From the NCBI GenBank assembly GCA_028818695.1, contig JAPPNK010000018.1:1-64000 (forward strand): a stretch of DNA of 64,000 nt. The letters run 5' to 3'. Position 1 is the stretch's first letter. Each line of letters opens with the position of its first letter. Below are positions 51,012-59,704 of this stretch, piece by piece. Source of the DNA: Candidatus Poribacteria bacterium. GTDB lineage: Bacteria > Poribacteria > WGA-4E > GCA-2687025. The notes beneath the pieces are model-generated. The model made no database searches. It was not told the DNA's origin and worked only from the letters and a program-made list of their open reading frames with translations. The position numbers and the translations under genes were made by a program.

Positions 51012-51491
51012 TCAAATGATTTCGTCCCGCGGATTCGACCGTCGCAATGAATCATCATCATGCGATAGCTCGCGCGATAGTCCGCGCGATAGTCTGCGCA
51101 GGACCTCGTGGGTTATTGCGTTGACAAAATTTTTGCGCGTATCCTCACCGATCCGCCGGAACTGCTCTTGAATCTCTCGCATCTGCGCTGATTGTTTTGC
51201 GTCGTATCTCGCCATGGCATCAGCGTACTGCTTGTGAAGCGCTGATTGACTCGCGCAGGATTCCGCCAGAATGTCAGCGTACTGCTTGTAAGACGATGAT
51301 CCTAGCGTACCGATTCCTGCCACCGCCGCCGTATCAATTCCCACCGCTGTCGCATCAATTCCTGCCACCGCTGCTGCAGCAATTTCCGCCGGGGTATAGT
51401 TTCCTGCCGCCGCCGCCATACCAATTCCCTCCTGTTCTGCCAGTTTCGCCAGATCGGTTGTCTTCAAAGTGGTTGCCTGTTTCTGTTTCAT
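51012..51491 (-). CDS. Ala/Gly-rich protein of unknown function
   Basis: The 159-residue protein has no signal peptide. Residues about 37-65 form a short hydrophobic repeat (AVAGIDATAVGIDTAAVAGIG), and about 66-100 contain two related blocks, SYKQYADILA and LHKQYADAMARYD, which look like an internal duplication. The C-terminal region is charged and helical, with SRGLSRELSHDDD. No family is recognised. A good sigma-70 promoter and GAGGG ribosome-binding site support that it is real. It stands between repeat blocks. Confidence 0.65.
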   Translation of the reverse strand: MKQKQATTLKTTDLAKLAEQEGIGMAAAAGNYTPAEIAAAAVAGIDATAVGIDTAAVAGIGTLGSSSYKQYADILAESCASQSALHKQYADAMARYDAKQSAQMREIQEQFRRIGEDTRKNFVNAITHEVLRRLSRGLSRELSHDDDSLRRSNPRDEII

Positions 51492-51560
51492 TCGTTCCCT
51501 CTAATTTGGCTTCTCAATGCTTAACGGATGGAGTGCATTGACGATCCCTCCCTTAAATCT

Positions 51561-51589
51561 ATAATATTACATGCGCTCCACACTGTCAA
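51561..51589 (-). promoter_or_regulatory. Sigma-70-type promoter of the Ala/Gly-rich gene
   Basis: On the minus strand TTGACA (51589-51584) and TATTAT (51566-51561) are 17 bases apart. The leader is about 60 bases. It is the nearest to consensus in the window. Confidence 0.78.
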
Positions 51590-51663
51590 GTATTCACCGA
51601 ATTAAATGCTTCAGTTGGGACAAATCAGAATGCGAATGCGTACGGTTTCTGCCATGATTCTGG

Positions 51664-51683
51664 ATTCCCGCTTTCGCGGGAAT
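51664..51683. repeat. REP-like palindrome ATTCCC-N8-GGGAAT
   Basis: ATTCCCGCTTTCGCGGGAAT preceded by CTGG and followed by GAC lies 15 bases downstream of the restriction-modification gene's stop. Orientation is opposite to the copies at 14221 and 50906. Confidence 0.85.
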
Positions 51684-51698
51684 GACGACATGGGGATA

Positions 51699-54600
51699 CT
51701 ACGCCGTCTCTAGCGGAGGGAGCGCCTTGACGATCTCAACCGTCTTGAGGCTGACGGAAACGACGCGCTTGATCAGCTCCACGATATACTGCGGATCGTC
51801 GGGTCGGTTCGGGTCGTTCACGATGCCGCTCCGCTTGTCCGTCTTCACCTGATACTGATTGACGACCCACTCCAGCGCCGACCGATTCCCCAGACGATAC
51901 TCCAGCGCCGCAGGCGGAATGCCCGACAGCGTCAAAAAGTCGTTATAGACGATCGCCGTCTTGTCTTTGGAGAAGCGCATCTTTTCAACCAACCAATTCA
52001 GCGGCTTGCCATCCGCCTCGACCATCTCCAGCGCGTACCGCTCCGCCGATTCGTAGTTCACATGCAGATTCGCCAGCTCCGCCCCCGCCGACGCAAACGC
52101 GCGGAATTCAGGCGCAAACGGAATATGCGGCAGATCCCGCTTCAGGTTCTTCTCATAACGGGAGCGGTAGTCGGGATGATGCAGCAGCCCGTAGACGTAA
52201 TGGAAAATGTCCCGTTTGGAAATGGACGAATCGCTGTAATGCGAACGGAACGCGGACAACGCCCAATCTGTGATGTTCTCGCGCCGGTTGGAGCCGTCCT
52301 CGTCGTAGGTGTAGAACGGGAAGCATTGGGCATCGCCTGTGAGATGAAGGTCTGGAATCACATTCACTATCAACGTTTGAAACGCATTAGACGCCCCTGG
52401 GGAATTGACGCAAATCGCCCGATTTTCCGTTTCGGTCATCGGCGTCGGAAAGATGGACGGGAAGACGTACCTTACATCGTTTAGAGTCTTATCGAAGAAT
52501 AAGCCCGTTTTAGTGAAGGGTCGATAAAGCGAAGTTCGCAACTTCTCTTCATCGAATTCAGCAAACACTCCTCGCTTCAATTTCAACTTTAAATCGCGAC
52601 TCCAGCTGATTTTTGTATCGTTATACCTCACAAAATCGTCCGGCTTTGCGGCATCATCTTCCCGCCGGTTCCACCTGCCCACTTCAGAATTGTAGTTTTC
52701 AATCATCTGCTGAACGTTGGCGGCAAGGGCGCTTCGGTTGAAGTTGTAAACCCAAGCGTCGCGGCAAGTAACCACTCCTCGACTATAAGTTTTGAAGATC
52801 GCATCAACGGTCTCCTCTTTTGCCGCTTTCGCTTTTTTCGTTCCTATTGGAGTAAAGGTTTCAAACTCAGCGCGCATGCCGTCGGTCAACCAAGTATGCT
52901 TTGAATCCACCTCCGCCCGCTTCATTGGAACTCCAGAATAGTCTCTGAACCTGTTTAAAAGTTGCTGTTTCTCTTGCGCTTTCATATAGTCGTCAGCGGA
53001 GTAGATCCAAACTTCAGCCTGGTCAGAGGAGGCGTCCGCTTTTTTAATGAAAAACGAAATGCCGACGCCAACCCGAATCTGATCGTCAAATACGTTTCCG
53101 CCTTCTTGCCGCCGCCGTTCACCGGAGGTGCGCGCGTTCCCTTTCAGATTGATATGGTAGATCTTCGTAAAATTCTGCTCCATATGTTTCCGCATGCCGT
53201 CGAACGCGATGCCGTCTAGAAAGCCGTTGTTTGTCACGAACGCGATGACGCCCTCATCTTTAATACGATCAGACGCCCAACGAATCGCTTTGACGTACGG
53301 ATCATAAAGCGCATTTTTATTGGTCGCTTTAGAATCGGCGGCGTAGGTGTCGCGGACGCGCTGATCCATGATCTCGTATTTGCGGTTCTTGTTGTTGTCG
53401 TTCTCGTTCACCTGCCATGCGTTGTACGGCGGATTGCCGATAACGACGAACATATCCGCTTCTCTCTGCTTCTCGGCGCGCTCCGTATTCTCTTCTGTGA
53501 ACAGATATCCCTGCGGCGTCTCCATCAGCTCAAAGGTGTCGGCGAGAACGATGCCTTCAAATTGGCGGTAGGTCGGCATTTGCCGCCAATACTCCTGCTC
53601 GATGTTCAGGCTGGCGATGTAGTACGGCAGCAGCATGACCTCGTTGCAGTGCAGCTCATGCTTGTATTTGCGCTCCAGCGCCGTCCCGTCGATCTCCCGC
53701 ATGAGCCGGACGATGAAGTTGCCCGTCCCGACGAACGGGTCGATGATATGGACGCCTTCGCTGGAGAGGCTGCGGTTGAACTCGGTTTCCAGGATCTGCT
53801 GGACGCTGTTGACCATGAAGTTGACGATCGGCTGCGGCGTATAGACGATGCCGTGCGTGTCGGCGACGTCTTCCGAAAAGCTTTGAAAAAAGGTTTCATA
53901 GAACGCGTTCAGGAGATGCTGTTTTTGCGAGAACTCTTTGCAGAATTGGGCAGCGCGTTCGACGGCGGCGTAATACGGGTCAAGCGGTTTCAGAAACTCT
54001 TCTAGGCTCGGCATCTGCCATGTGAGCGCGTCCACCACTTTTTTGACTTCGCGCGCGACCACGTTTTGGCTGGTGAAGTTGGAGTTGTTGAAGACGGTTC
54101 GGAAGATGCGCTCCGTCAGGATATGCTGAATGAGCATCTCTTCGACCGCCTCCGCCGACAGGTCGGGGTTGATCGATTTGCGGCAGGTTTCATAAAATCG
54201 GTCGAAGGCTTTAGCAAATCGGCTGTCCGTTTCGCGCTGGGTTAGCGCCATCTTTTTGAGCGTGTTGGCGATGTCGGGGACATGCTCTCGGAACTCTGCC
54301 GCCGCCGCTTCCCATTTGCCGAATTCGGGCTGTTCATATTCAAACAGCAGCTTCAGCGTTTTGACGAGGTCTGCCGGTTTGGAGAGGTCGGCGTTCAGCG
54401 CGTCTTGCCCATTTTGGATCAGGATCGCCTCTTTGGGCGTCTGGAAAAGGATGTTGTCGAACGGGTAGCCCGCCTCCTGTTTCTGCTGAACCGCTTTGTC
54501 GAGGTTGTCATGGATGTCTTTCGCTTCCCAGTAGGCGAACGGCAGCCCCAGCTCATGGAGGACGGCTCCGTCGATGAAGATGTTGCCGCGGCTGCCCTGC

Positions 54601-54776
54601 ATTCGATACTCTCTTTGGCAGGCGGCGTTCACCTTTTTTGCGCAATGCTCCATGAGCGTGTAGAACGGGGCGCTGACGGCGCCTTCTTTGTCGGCTCCAT
54701 GCGCGTCTAGGGCGTTCATGGCGGCGTAGTAGTCCTTGACCGCCTTATGCGTCGGTTTCAGGTTCAGCAATGGCAT
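51699..54776 (-). CDS. Single-chain restriction-modification enzyme (N6-adenine methylase, type IIG/ISP-like)
   Basis: The 1025-residue protein probably both methylates adenine and cuts DNA. Near the N-terminus FIDG (Asp69) and WEAK (Glu84, Lys86) fit a PD-(D/E)xK nuclease. The central methylase has DPFVGTGNF from Asp346 (SAM motif I) and NPPY at 448-451 (catalytic motif IV). The C-terminal region, with LYRPFTKTGLFFDKTLND and HYVYGLLHHPDYR, resembles the target-recognition part of type ISP enzymes. There is no helicase, unlike ISP enzymes, so it is nearer type IIG. The recognition site is unknown. No ribosome-binding site precedes the ATG. Confidence 0.85.
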   Translation of the reverse strand: MPLLNLKPTHKAVKDYYAAMNALDAHGADKEGAVSAPFYTLMEHCAKKVNAACQREYRMQGSRGNIFIDGAVLHELGLPFAYWEAKDIHDNLDKAVQQKQEAGYPFDNILFQTPKEAILIQNGQDALNADLSKPADLVKTLKLLFEYEQPEFGKWEAAAAEFREHVPDIANTLKKMALTQRETDSRFAKAFDRFYETCRKSINPDLSAEAVEEMLIQHILTERIFRTVFNNSNFTSQNVVAREVKKVVDALTWQMPSLEEFLKPLDPYYAAVERAAQFCKEFSQKQHLLNAFYETFFQSFSEDVADTHGIVYTPQPIVNFMVNSVQQILETEFNRSLSSEGVHIIDPFVGTGNFIVRLMREIDGTALERKYKHELHCNEVMLLPYYIASLNIEQEYWRQMPTYRQFEGIVLADTFELMETPQGYLFTEENTERAEKQREADMFVVIGNPPYNAWQVNENDNNKNRKYEIMDQRVRDTYAADSKATNKNALYDPYVKAIRWASDRIKDEGVIAFVTNNGFLDGIAFDGMRKHMEQNFTKIYHINLKGNARTSGERRRQEGGNVFDDQIRVGVGISFFIKKADASSDQAEVWIYSADDYMKAQEKQQLLNRFRDYSGVPMKRAEVDSKHTWLTDGMRAEFETFTPIGTKKAKAAKEETVDAIFKTYSRGVVTCRDAWVYNFNRSALAANVQQMIENYNSEVGRWNRREDDAAKPDDFVRYNDTKISWSRDLKLKLKRGVFAEFDEEKLRTSLYRPFTKTGLFFDKTLNDVRYVFPSIFPTPMTETENRAICVNSPGASNAFQTLIVNVIPDLHLTGDAQCFPFYTYDEDGSNRRENITDWALSAFRSHYSDSSISKRDIFHYVYGLLHHPDYRSRYEKNLKRDLPHIPFAPEFRAFASAGAELANLHVNYESAERYALEMVEADGKPLNWLVEKMRFSKDKTAIVYNDFLTLSGIPPAALEYRLGNRSALEWVVNQYQVKTDKRSGIVNDPNRPDDPQYIVELIKRVVSVSLKTVEIVKALPPLETA

Positions 54777-54783
54777 GGGAGAT

Positions 54784-54812
54784 TATATAGCGCATTTGGC
54801 GGAGGAGGTCAA
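54784..54812 (-). promoter_or_regulatory. Probable leaderless promoter of the restriction-modification gene
   Basis: TTGACC and TATATA are 17 bases apart on the minus strand, and only seven bases separate the -10 from the ATG at 54776. Transcription would start at or beside the start codon, which fits the lack of a ribosome-binding site. Confidence 0.6.
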
Positions 54813-54848
54813 GCGGCGCATGAGGGGCGCGGCGCGCCTTTGGGTTTT

Positions 54849-54941
54849 GAACTAGGATTATCAGGATTGATAGGATGACAGGATTGGAGGGCGGCGCGTC
54901 GGCTTTCGGCAATCCTCCTGTCCATCCTTTAATCCTAGTTC
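54849..54941. repeat. GAACTAGGATT palindromic element, copy C
   Basis: Same ends as copies A and B (GAACTAGGATTATCAGGATT, then AATCCTAGTTC), 93 bases long, with the same CAGACAACGGCTAAGATTCC flank that runs straight into a REP palindrome at 54956-54975. The 518-base gap to the next gene also holds a REP copy at 55113-55132 and a CCCCCTTGTCAAGGGGG palindrome near 55060; no gene is seen in it. Confidence 0.8.
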
Positions 54942-54955
54942 AGACAACGGCTAAG

Positions 54956-54975
54956 ATTCCCGCTTTCGCGGGAAT
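54956..54975. repeat. REP-like palindrome ATTCCC-N8-GGGAAT
   Basis: ATTCCCGCTTTCGCGGGAAT followed by GACG; a decayed copy (ATTCCCGCTTGCGCGTGAAT) lies at 55113-55132. Confidence 0.85.
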
Positions 54976-55227
54976 GACGCTTTGGTGGGCGGAGCCTTTT
55001 CCCCAAAATAAAGCGATCAGTCGCTCAAATGTCCCTACTCTACGCATGACGATAGACTCCCCCTTGTCAAGGGGGGCTTGGGGGGTTTGAGCGGTTTCTG
55101 GACTGCCTCTGGATTCCCGCTTGCGCGTGAATGGCGGGAAGAGAAAGCGGGAATGTCGGCGCGACAGGCGTAACATGGCGGTTAACCGATACGTTCTTGA
55201 GCTTGGGCAGACCGTCGCCCGCGTGTG

Positions 55228-55256
55228 TTGCGTCAGGCGCGGAGGCGGGTTATGAT
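55228..55256 (+). promoter_or_regulatory. Promoter of the amino-sugar operon
   Basis: TTGCGT and TATGAT are 17 bases apart. The predicted start lies about 30 bases before the GTG of the YvcK/GlmR gene. Confidence 0.65.
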
Positions 55257-55294
55257 AGATATAGACTTATCCGTCCTCCTCGAAAGGCGGGCTT

Positions 55295-56464
55295 GTGAAA
55301 CCCTTGAACATCGCGTGTATCGGCGGAGGGACGGGACTCTCCACCCTGCTCCGAGGCTTTCGCCAGTATGCGAGGGCAAACGACGGCGGACCTTACGACA
55401 TGGACGAGCTGACCGCTATCGTCTCCGTCTCCGACGACGGGGGCAGCTCCGGCAAGCTGATTGACGAATTCGGCGTCCTTCCCCCAGGCGACATCCGCAA
55501 CTGCCTCGTCGCGCTCGCCGAAGAGAACGAAACGATGAGCCGTCTTTTTGAATACCGATTTGACAGCAACGGCGCGTTGCGCGGACACAGCGTCGGCAAT
55601 CTGCTGCTCATCGCGCTCACCGATCTGTTCGGAACGTTTCCGCTCGCCATACGCGAAGCCGCCAGGGTGCTTGCCGTGCGCGGGCGCATCCTGCCGGTGA
55701 CCGTCGAACAGACGCTCCTGTGCGCCGAGCTGGTGGACGGCGACATCGTCTGCGGCGAGTCGAACATTCCAGACCGAAGAAACCGCGCGCCCATCCGCCG
55801 CGTCTTTTTAAAACGTCGACTCGAAAATGGAGCCGGCGTACAGGAGCTCGCAAGCGACTCGATCAAGGCGCATCCGGAGGCGGTCAAGGCGATCGTCGAA
55901 GCGGACGCGGTCGTCATCGGGCCGGGCAGCCTCTATACCAGCATTCTTCCAAATATCGTTGTGCCTGGAATTGCGGACGCGCTGCGGCAGTCCAAAGCGC
56001 TCATGATTTATGTCGGAAATGTCATGATTGAACCGGGCGAAACGGACGGGTTCTCGCTTGCGGACCATGTGAGCGCTGTTCGGCGGCATGGCGACCTGCG
56101 CATCGACTATGTGCTGGCGAATTCAGGTCTCGCGTCGGACGCGCTTCTGCGGCGGTATTACAGGCAGGCGCAGCAGGCTCAGCGCCCGTCGGACAACTCC
56201 AAACAATGGACATCGTTCAACGACTTCATGAACCAGATCGATCCGGCGGCAGACCCGCGCGATCCGCCCGAGCGCGCGCTTGTGCAGACGCTTTACCGCC
56301 CCGATGTGGACGATGTCGCGCCCGCCGAGATCGTGGAGGAGAACCTGATCTGGGAGGCGGACATTCAAGAGCGGGGCGAGAAGCTGCGCGTGCTGCGCCA
56401 TCATCCGCTCAAGCTCGCCGACGCCATCGCGCGCCTGCTTGAGAAGCGCTACGGCGAACGATGA
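55295..56464 (+). CDS. YvcK/GlmR-type UDP-sugar-binding regulator (CofD-like fold)
   Basis: The 389-residue protein has the CofD/YvcK N-terminus ACIGGGTGLSTLLRGF. SVSDDGGSSGKLIDEFG, LPPGDIRNC and GNLLLIALTDLFG follow, and VIGPGSLYTSILPNI closes the binding site. In Bacillus this protein (GlmR) binds UDP-GlcNAc and stimulates GlmS, tuning wall precursor supply. It starts at GTG 55295 with AAAGG upstream and overlaps the next gene by ATGA. Its partners here, a GlmU-like fusion and NagB, point to the same amino-sugar node. About 60 residues beyond the usual C-terminus are charged and unassigned. Confidence 0.9.
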   Translation: MKPLNIACIGGGTGLSTLLRGFRQYARANDGGPYDMDELTAIVSVSDDGGSSGKLIDEFGVLPPGDIRNCLVALAEENETMSRLFEYRFDSNGALRGHSVGNLLLIALTDLFGTFPLAIREAARVLAVRGRILPVTVEQTLLCAELVDGDIVCGESNIPDRRNRAPIRRVFLKRRLENGAGVQELASDSIKAHPEAVKAIVEADAVVIGPGSLYTSILPNIVVPGIADALRQSKALMIYVGNVMIEPGETDGFSLADHVSAVRRHGDLRIDYVLANSGLASDALLRRYYRQAQQAQRPSDNSKQWTSFNDFMNQIDPAADPRDPPERALVQTLYRPDVDDVAPAEIVEENLIWEADIQERGEKLRVLRHHPLKLADAIARLLEKRYGER

Positions 56465-58884
56465 AGGCGCTGGACGAGGCGTTTGGATTTCCGCTCACAG
56501 AAACGCGCCCCGACATCGCCAAACAGCTTGCGTCCGCGCTTTCGGCAGAAACGCCCCGCCTCTCCTCGGAGGATATACGCCGCCGGCTCTCCATTCAATG
56601 GGTCGTTCTCGCCGCCGGGAAAGGCAGCCGCATCGATCCGACGGGGCGGTTTAACAAGAACATGGATCTCTGGTTTGGAACGCAGAACGCTCTTCAGCGG
56701 GTTTGTCGGAATCTGCCGGGGCGGCTTCCTCCGCTTGCAGTGGTCAGTCCAGCGATGGCGCGGCGCGTTTTAAAAAAAACGGACGGCGGAGAGCCGCTCT
56801 CTGGACTTATTGACGAGGCGCGTCTGGACGTCCGTCTTCGAGACCGTCTTTTCGGCGAGGGCGCGCCGATTGCGGTTCAACCTGCGCCGAACGGGCCTGG
56901 GGGGGCGCTCATGGCGGCGGAGGCGTTTTTGCGCGCGTCTGAAGCGGAGTTGGCGGGCGTCCTTTACGGGGATGAGCCGTTTGCGCCGCCGCGCGCGGCT
57001 GTTGAAACGCTTGCCGCTTTCATTTGCGCCGGGGCGGACGCGGCGCTCTGCGGGAAGCGGCCTGAAACGGTCGTCGGAAAAGGAGCCATGCTTTTCGACA
57101 AGGACGGACGGTTCCGCGGAACGCTGGAATGGCGCGAAATGAAGCCCGAAGAGCAGGAACGCATGCGCGCCTTGCATGCGCAAAACGACGCCGTCACGAA
57201 CGCGGGCGTCTCCGTCTTCCGCCGAGAGCGCATGCTGGAATTGCTCGGCTCGCTCTGGCTTCATAACGGGACGGAATACCATCATACCGATCTGTTTCGG
57301 CTCTTTTATGAGCGCGGTTTCAAAACGCATGCGCACATCTATGAGGGGTTCATACCTTCTGGGGTGAACCGTTGGACGAACGTTCTGGACGGGGAGACGG
57401 CGCTTTTTGAGCAAGCGCGGAGGCGGCTTGCTGAAGAGGGCGTTCGCGCCTTGCCGGACGCGCAGGCGCATATTGTAAGCGGAGCGGCGTTCGGCGTCGG
57501 GTGCGCTGTTTCGGGGAAGATTGTTGTCGAGGAAAAATGCGGCGTCGGGGGTTATGTACATCTTTCAGACGCCGTTTTAGAAGGAGAAACCAGCGTCGGC
57601 GACCGGGCGCGAGTCCGGGATTCAAGGCTGCGGAACGCCTCCGTTGACGCATGCGACGACGGATCGCCCGTCGGGACAGCGATCGACCTGCTGCATACGC
57701 TGACAAACATAGACGGCTGCTCGCTTGAGAATGTTGTTGTTGGGCGGGGCTGCCAGCTTCAGAACGTTCAGGCGCGTTTTACGGTTCTGCCGCCGAATCT
57801 GCGTTTGCGGAATCGGCGTCTCGGCGTTTGGCGCGATCCGTCGCTTGGGCTGCCGTATGAGGATACGCCGGCGCTGTACCGTCTCGTCCTGGAGAGCTAT
57901 CTACCGGGCGTGTTCACTTTCGCCGACCGGAAACATGAGCCTGACTGGGAGAAGCTGCGGGCGCATGTTCGGCGCATGTCGGTAGAGGAGCTGGCGCCGC
58001 GCCTCTCCCGAAGCGAGGAGACGCAGCGCATGTTCACAAGCAGCGTTCATCGGCTTCTGGACGCGCAGTTTGAGGATAAACATCTCATTGACCCGTTGAC
58101 GCCTGAGGAGCTGTGGGGGGTTGTGTATGAGCTGGCGCGGCTATGTTCCGGCAACCCCGATCCGTACGCCCCTGAAAAACGCGCCTCCCGAAACGAAGCG
58201 GATCGACTATTCAATCGAATGAACGCGCGCGGCATGGAATGGCAGGCGCTGCTGCGCGCCGCGACCGCCGCAAACTTGATCGATTACAGCAGCGCGCGCA
58301 TGACCGCCGCAATGCGCCTTAACCCAAACCTGCTCGCCGAAACGCTTGAAGAGGCGCAATCGAAGCCCTTCGCCATCGACTCCTTCAAGGCGTTTGAACG
58401 GCTGCTGTTGAATGGAGACAGGCGGCGCGTTCTCTGGTTGACCGACAATGACGGCGAGATCGTGTTCGATATGGAGATCGTCCGCCGGCTCGCGGCGGAG
58501 GGGCATCATGTTGAGATCGCCGCCCGTTCGTCCGCCGCCGGCAACGACATGACAGCGTCCGATTTATCGGTTATACTGGGCGGGATGAACCTTCATATCG
58601 GCGTTATGGGCAGCGGCTCGCGCACGGCTGGAACGAATCTGTTTCAGGCGTCCGCCCGTTTTGCGCATGCGCTTCAGGAGGCGGATGTCGTCGTCTCAAA
58701 AGGGCAAGGAAACTGGTACACGACGCAGGGGCTGCGCAAGGACAGATTTTATATGCTGATGTCGAAGGGTATGACGGCGGAGCGGACGACAGGAGTTTCG
58801 GCGGAGGGGCTGATACTGGCGCATCTGTCCGCCGGCGCCGGGCGCGGCGATCAGCCGCTCATCGAAACTGCCCAGAACGAGTGA
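56461..58884 (+). CDS. Fusion of GlmU-like nucleotidyltransferase with DUF89/ARMT1-type phosphatase
   Basis: The 807-residue protein joins two enzymes. The N-terminal part has WVVLAAGKGSRIDPTG near residue 47, QPAPNGPGGALMAAE, GDEP and TNAGVSVFRRERM: a sugar-1-phosphate nucleotidyltransferase core like GlmU, but with a changed glycine-rich loop. Residues about 350-460 contain hexapeptide-like repeats. The C-terminal third has LWLTDNDGEIVFDMEIV from about residue 657, GNDMTASD near 695 and VVSKGQGNWYTTQG near 745, the DUF89 metal-dependent damage-control phosphatase signature. Members dephosphorylate sugar phosphates. The fusion is unusual in my knowledge. Overlap with yvcK is four bases; nagB follows after 18. 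Confidence 0.82.
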   Translation: MKALDEAFGFPLTETRPDIAKQLASALSAETPRLSSEDIRRRLSIQWVVLAAGKGSRIDPTGRFNKNMDLWFGTQNALQRVCRNLPGRLPPLAVVSPAMARRVLKKTDGGEPLSGLIDEARLDVRLRDRLFGEGAPIAVQPAPNGPGGALMAAEAFLRASEAELAGVLYGDEPFAPPRAAVETLAAFICAGADAALCGKRPETVVGKGAMLFDKDGRFRGTLEWREMKPEEQERMRALHAQNDAVTNAGVSVFRRERMLELLGSLWLHNGTEYHHTDLFRLFYERGFKTHAHIYEGFIPSGVNRWTNVLDGETALFEQARRRLAEEGVRALPDAQAHIVSGAAFGVGCAVSGKIVVEEKCGVGGYVHLSDAVLEGETSVGDRARVRDSRLRNASVDACDDGSPVGTAIDLLHTLTNIDGCSLENVVVGRGCQLQNVQARFTVLPPNLRLRNRRLGVWRDPSLGLPYEDTPALYRLVLESYLPGVFTFADRKHEPDWEKLRAHVRRMSVEELAPRLSRSEETQRMFTSSVHRLLDAQFEDKHLIDPLTPEELWGVVYELARLCSGNPDPYAPEKRASRNEADRLFNRMNARGMEWQALLRAATAANLIDYSSARMTAAMRLNPNLLAETLEEAQSKPFAIDSFKAFERLLLNGDRRRVLWLTDNDGEIVFDMEIVRRLAAEGHHVEIAARSSAAGNDMTASDLSVILGGMNLHIGVMGSGSRTAGTNLFQASARFAHALQEADVVVSKGQGNWYTTQGLRKDRFYMLMSKGMTAERTTGVSAEGLILAHLSAGAGRGDQPLIETAQNE

Positions 58885-58902
58885 ACGAAAAGGAGTGAAC
58901 GC

Positions 58903-59691
58903 ATGGAGGTGGTCGTCGCGCCGGACGTGGATCAATTCGCCGCGAACTGGCTTGTGGAGCAATGGGACGAGATCAACGCCCTTGGACTGGCGACCGGCTC
59001 TACCCCTGAAAATTTATACGGCTGGCTCATTCAGCGGTATTACGACGGCGACATAGGTTTCGCAGACAAGACCACATTTAACCTGGACGAGTATCTGTCG
59101 CTTGCGCCGAATCATCCGCAGAGTTACAGGGCGACGATTCACCGTCAGCTGATTCAGTATGTGGACCTGAAACCTGAGAATTTTCATGTGCCGCCGGGTT
59201 TGACAAACGACGTGGAGGCGGCGTGCGAAGCGTATGAGGACGCCATCGCGGCGGCGGGCGGCATTGATATGTGGATACTCGGCATCGGGCATGAAGGGCA
59301 TATCGCGTTCAACGAGGCGCCGAGCGAGAAGGAGACGCGCACGCGGCTTGTGGACCTGTCGGACAGCACGTTGTACCATAACGCGCGTTTTTTTGACAAC
59401 GATCTCTACCGCGTGCCAAAGCAGGCGATCACCGTCGGCGTGGCGACCATTTTAGAAGCGCGGAAGCTGCTGCTCCTCGCTAAAGGGGACGCGAAGGCGC
59501 AGCCCGTTGCGGAAGCGGTTTTAGGGAGTCAAACGGAGAAGCTGGCGGCGTCGTGGCTTCAAAGCCATGAGGCATGCGTCGTCGCGCTTGACCATGCGGC
59601 GGCGTCGGAGCTGCTGACGCGCGCGCCCGCGGGCGAATCGGTCATCGAGAGCGCGGACGGAATACGGCATACGATCACCTTCGCCGCGTGA
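58903..59691 (+). CDS. nagB: Glucosamine-6-phosphate deaminase
   Basis: NagB converts glucosamine-6-phosphate to fructose-6-phosphate and ammonia, the reverse of GlmS. GLATGSTPENLYGWL binds phosphate, FNLDEYLSL carries the proton-transfer Asp, and LGIGHEGHIAFNE holds the catalytic His. The 262-residue length is typical. AAGGAGTG precedes the ATG. Together with the GlmR-type regulator and the GlmU-like fusion it could set the balance between wall synthesis and amino-sugar breakdown. Confidence 0.94.
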   Translation: MEVVVAPDVDQFAANWLVEQWDEINALGLATGSTPENLYGWLIQRYYDGDIGFADKTTFNLDEYLSLAPNHPQSYRATIHRQLIQYVDLKPENFHVPPGLTNDVEAACEAYEDAIAAAGGIDMWILGIGHEGHIAFNEAPSEKETRTRLVDLSDSTLYHNARFFDNDLYRVPKQAITVGVATILEARKLLLLAKGDAKAQPVAEAVLGSQTEKLAASWLQSHEACVVALDHAAASELLTRAPAGESVIESADGIRHTITFAA

Positions 59692-59704
59692 GGCGCTCCT
59701 TTGC

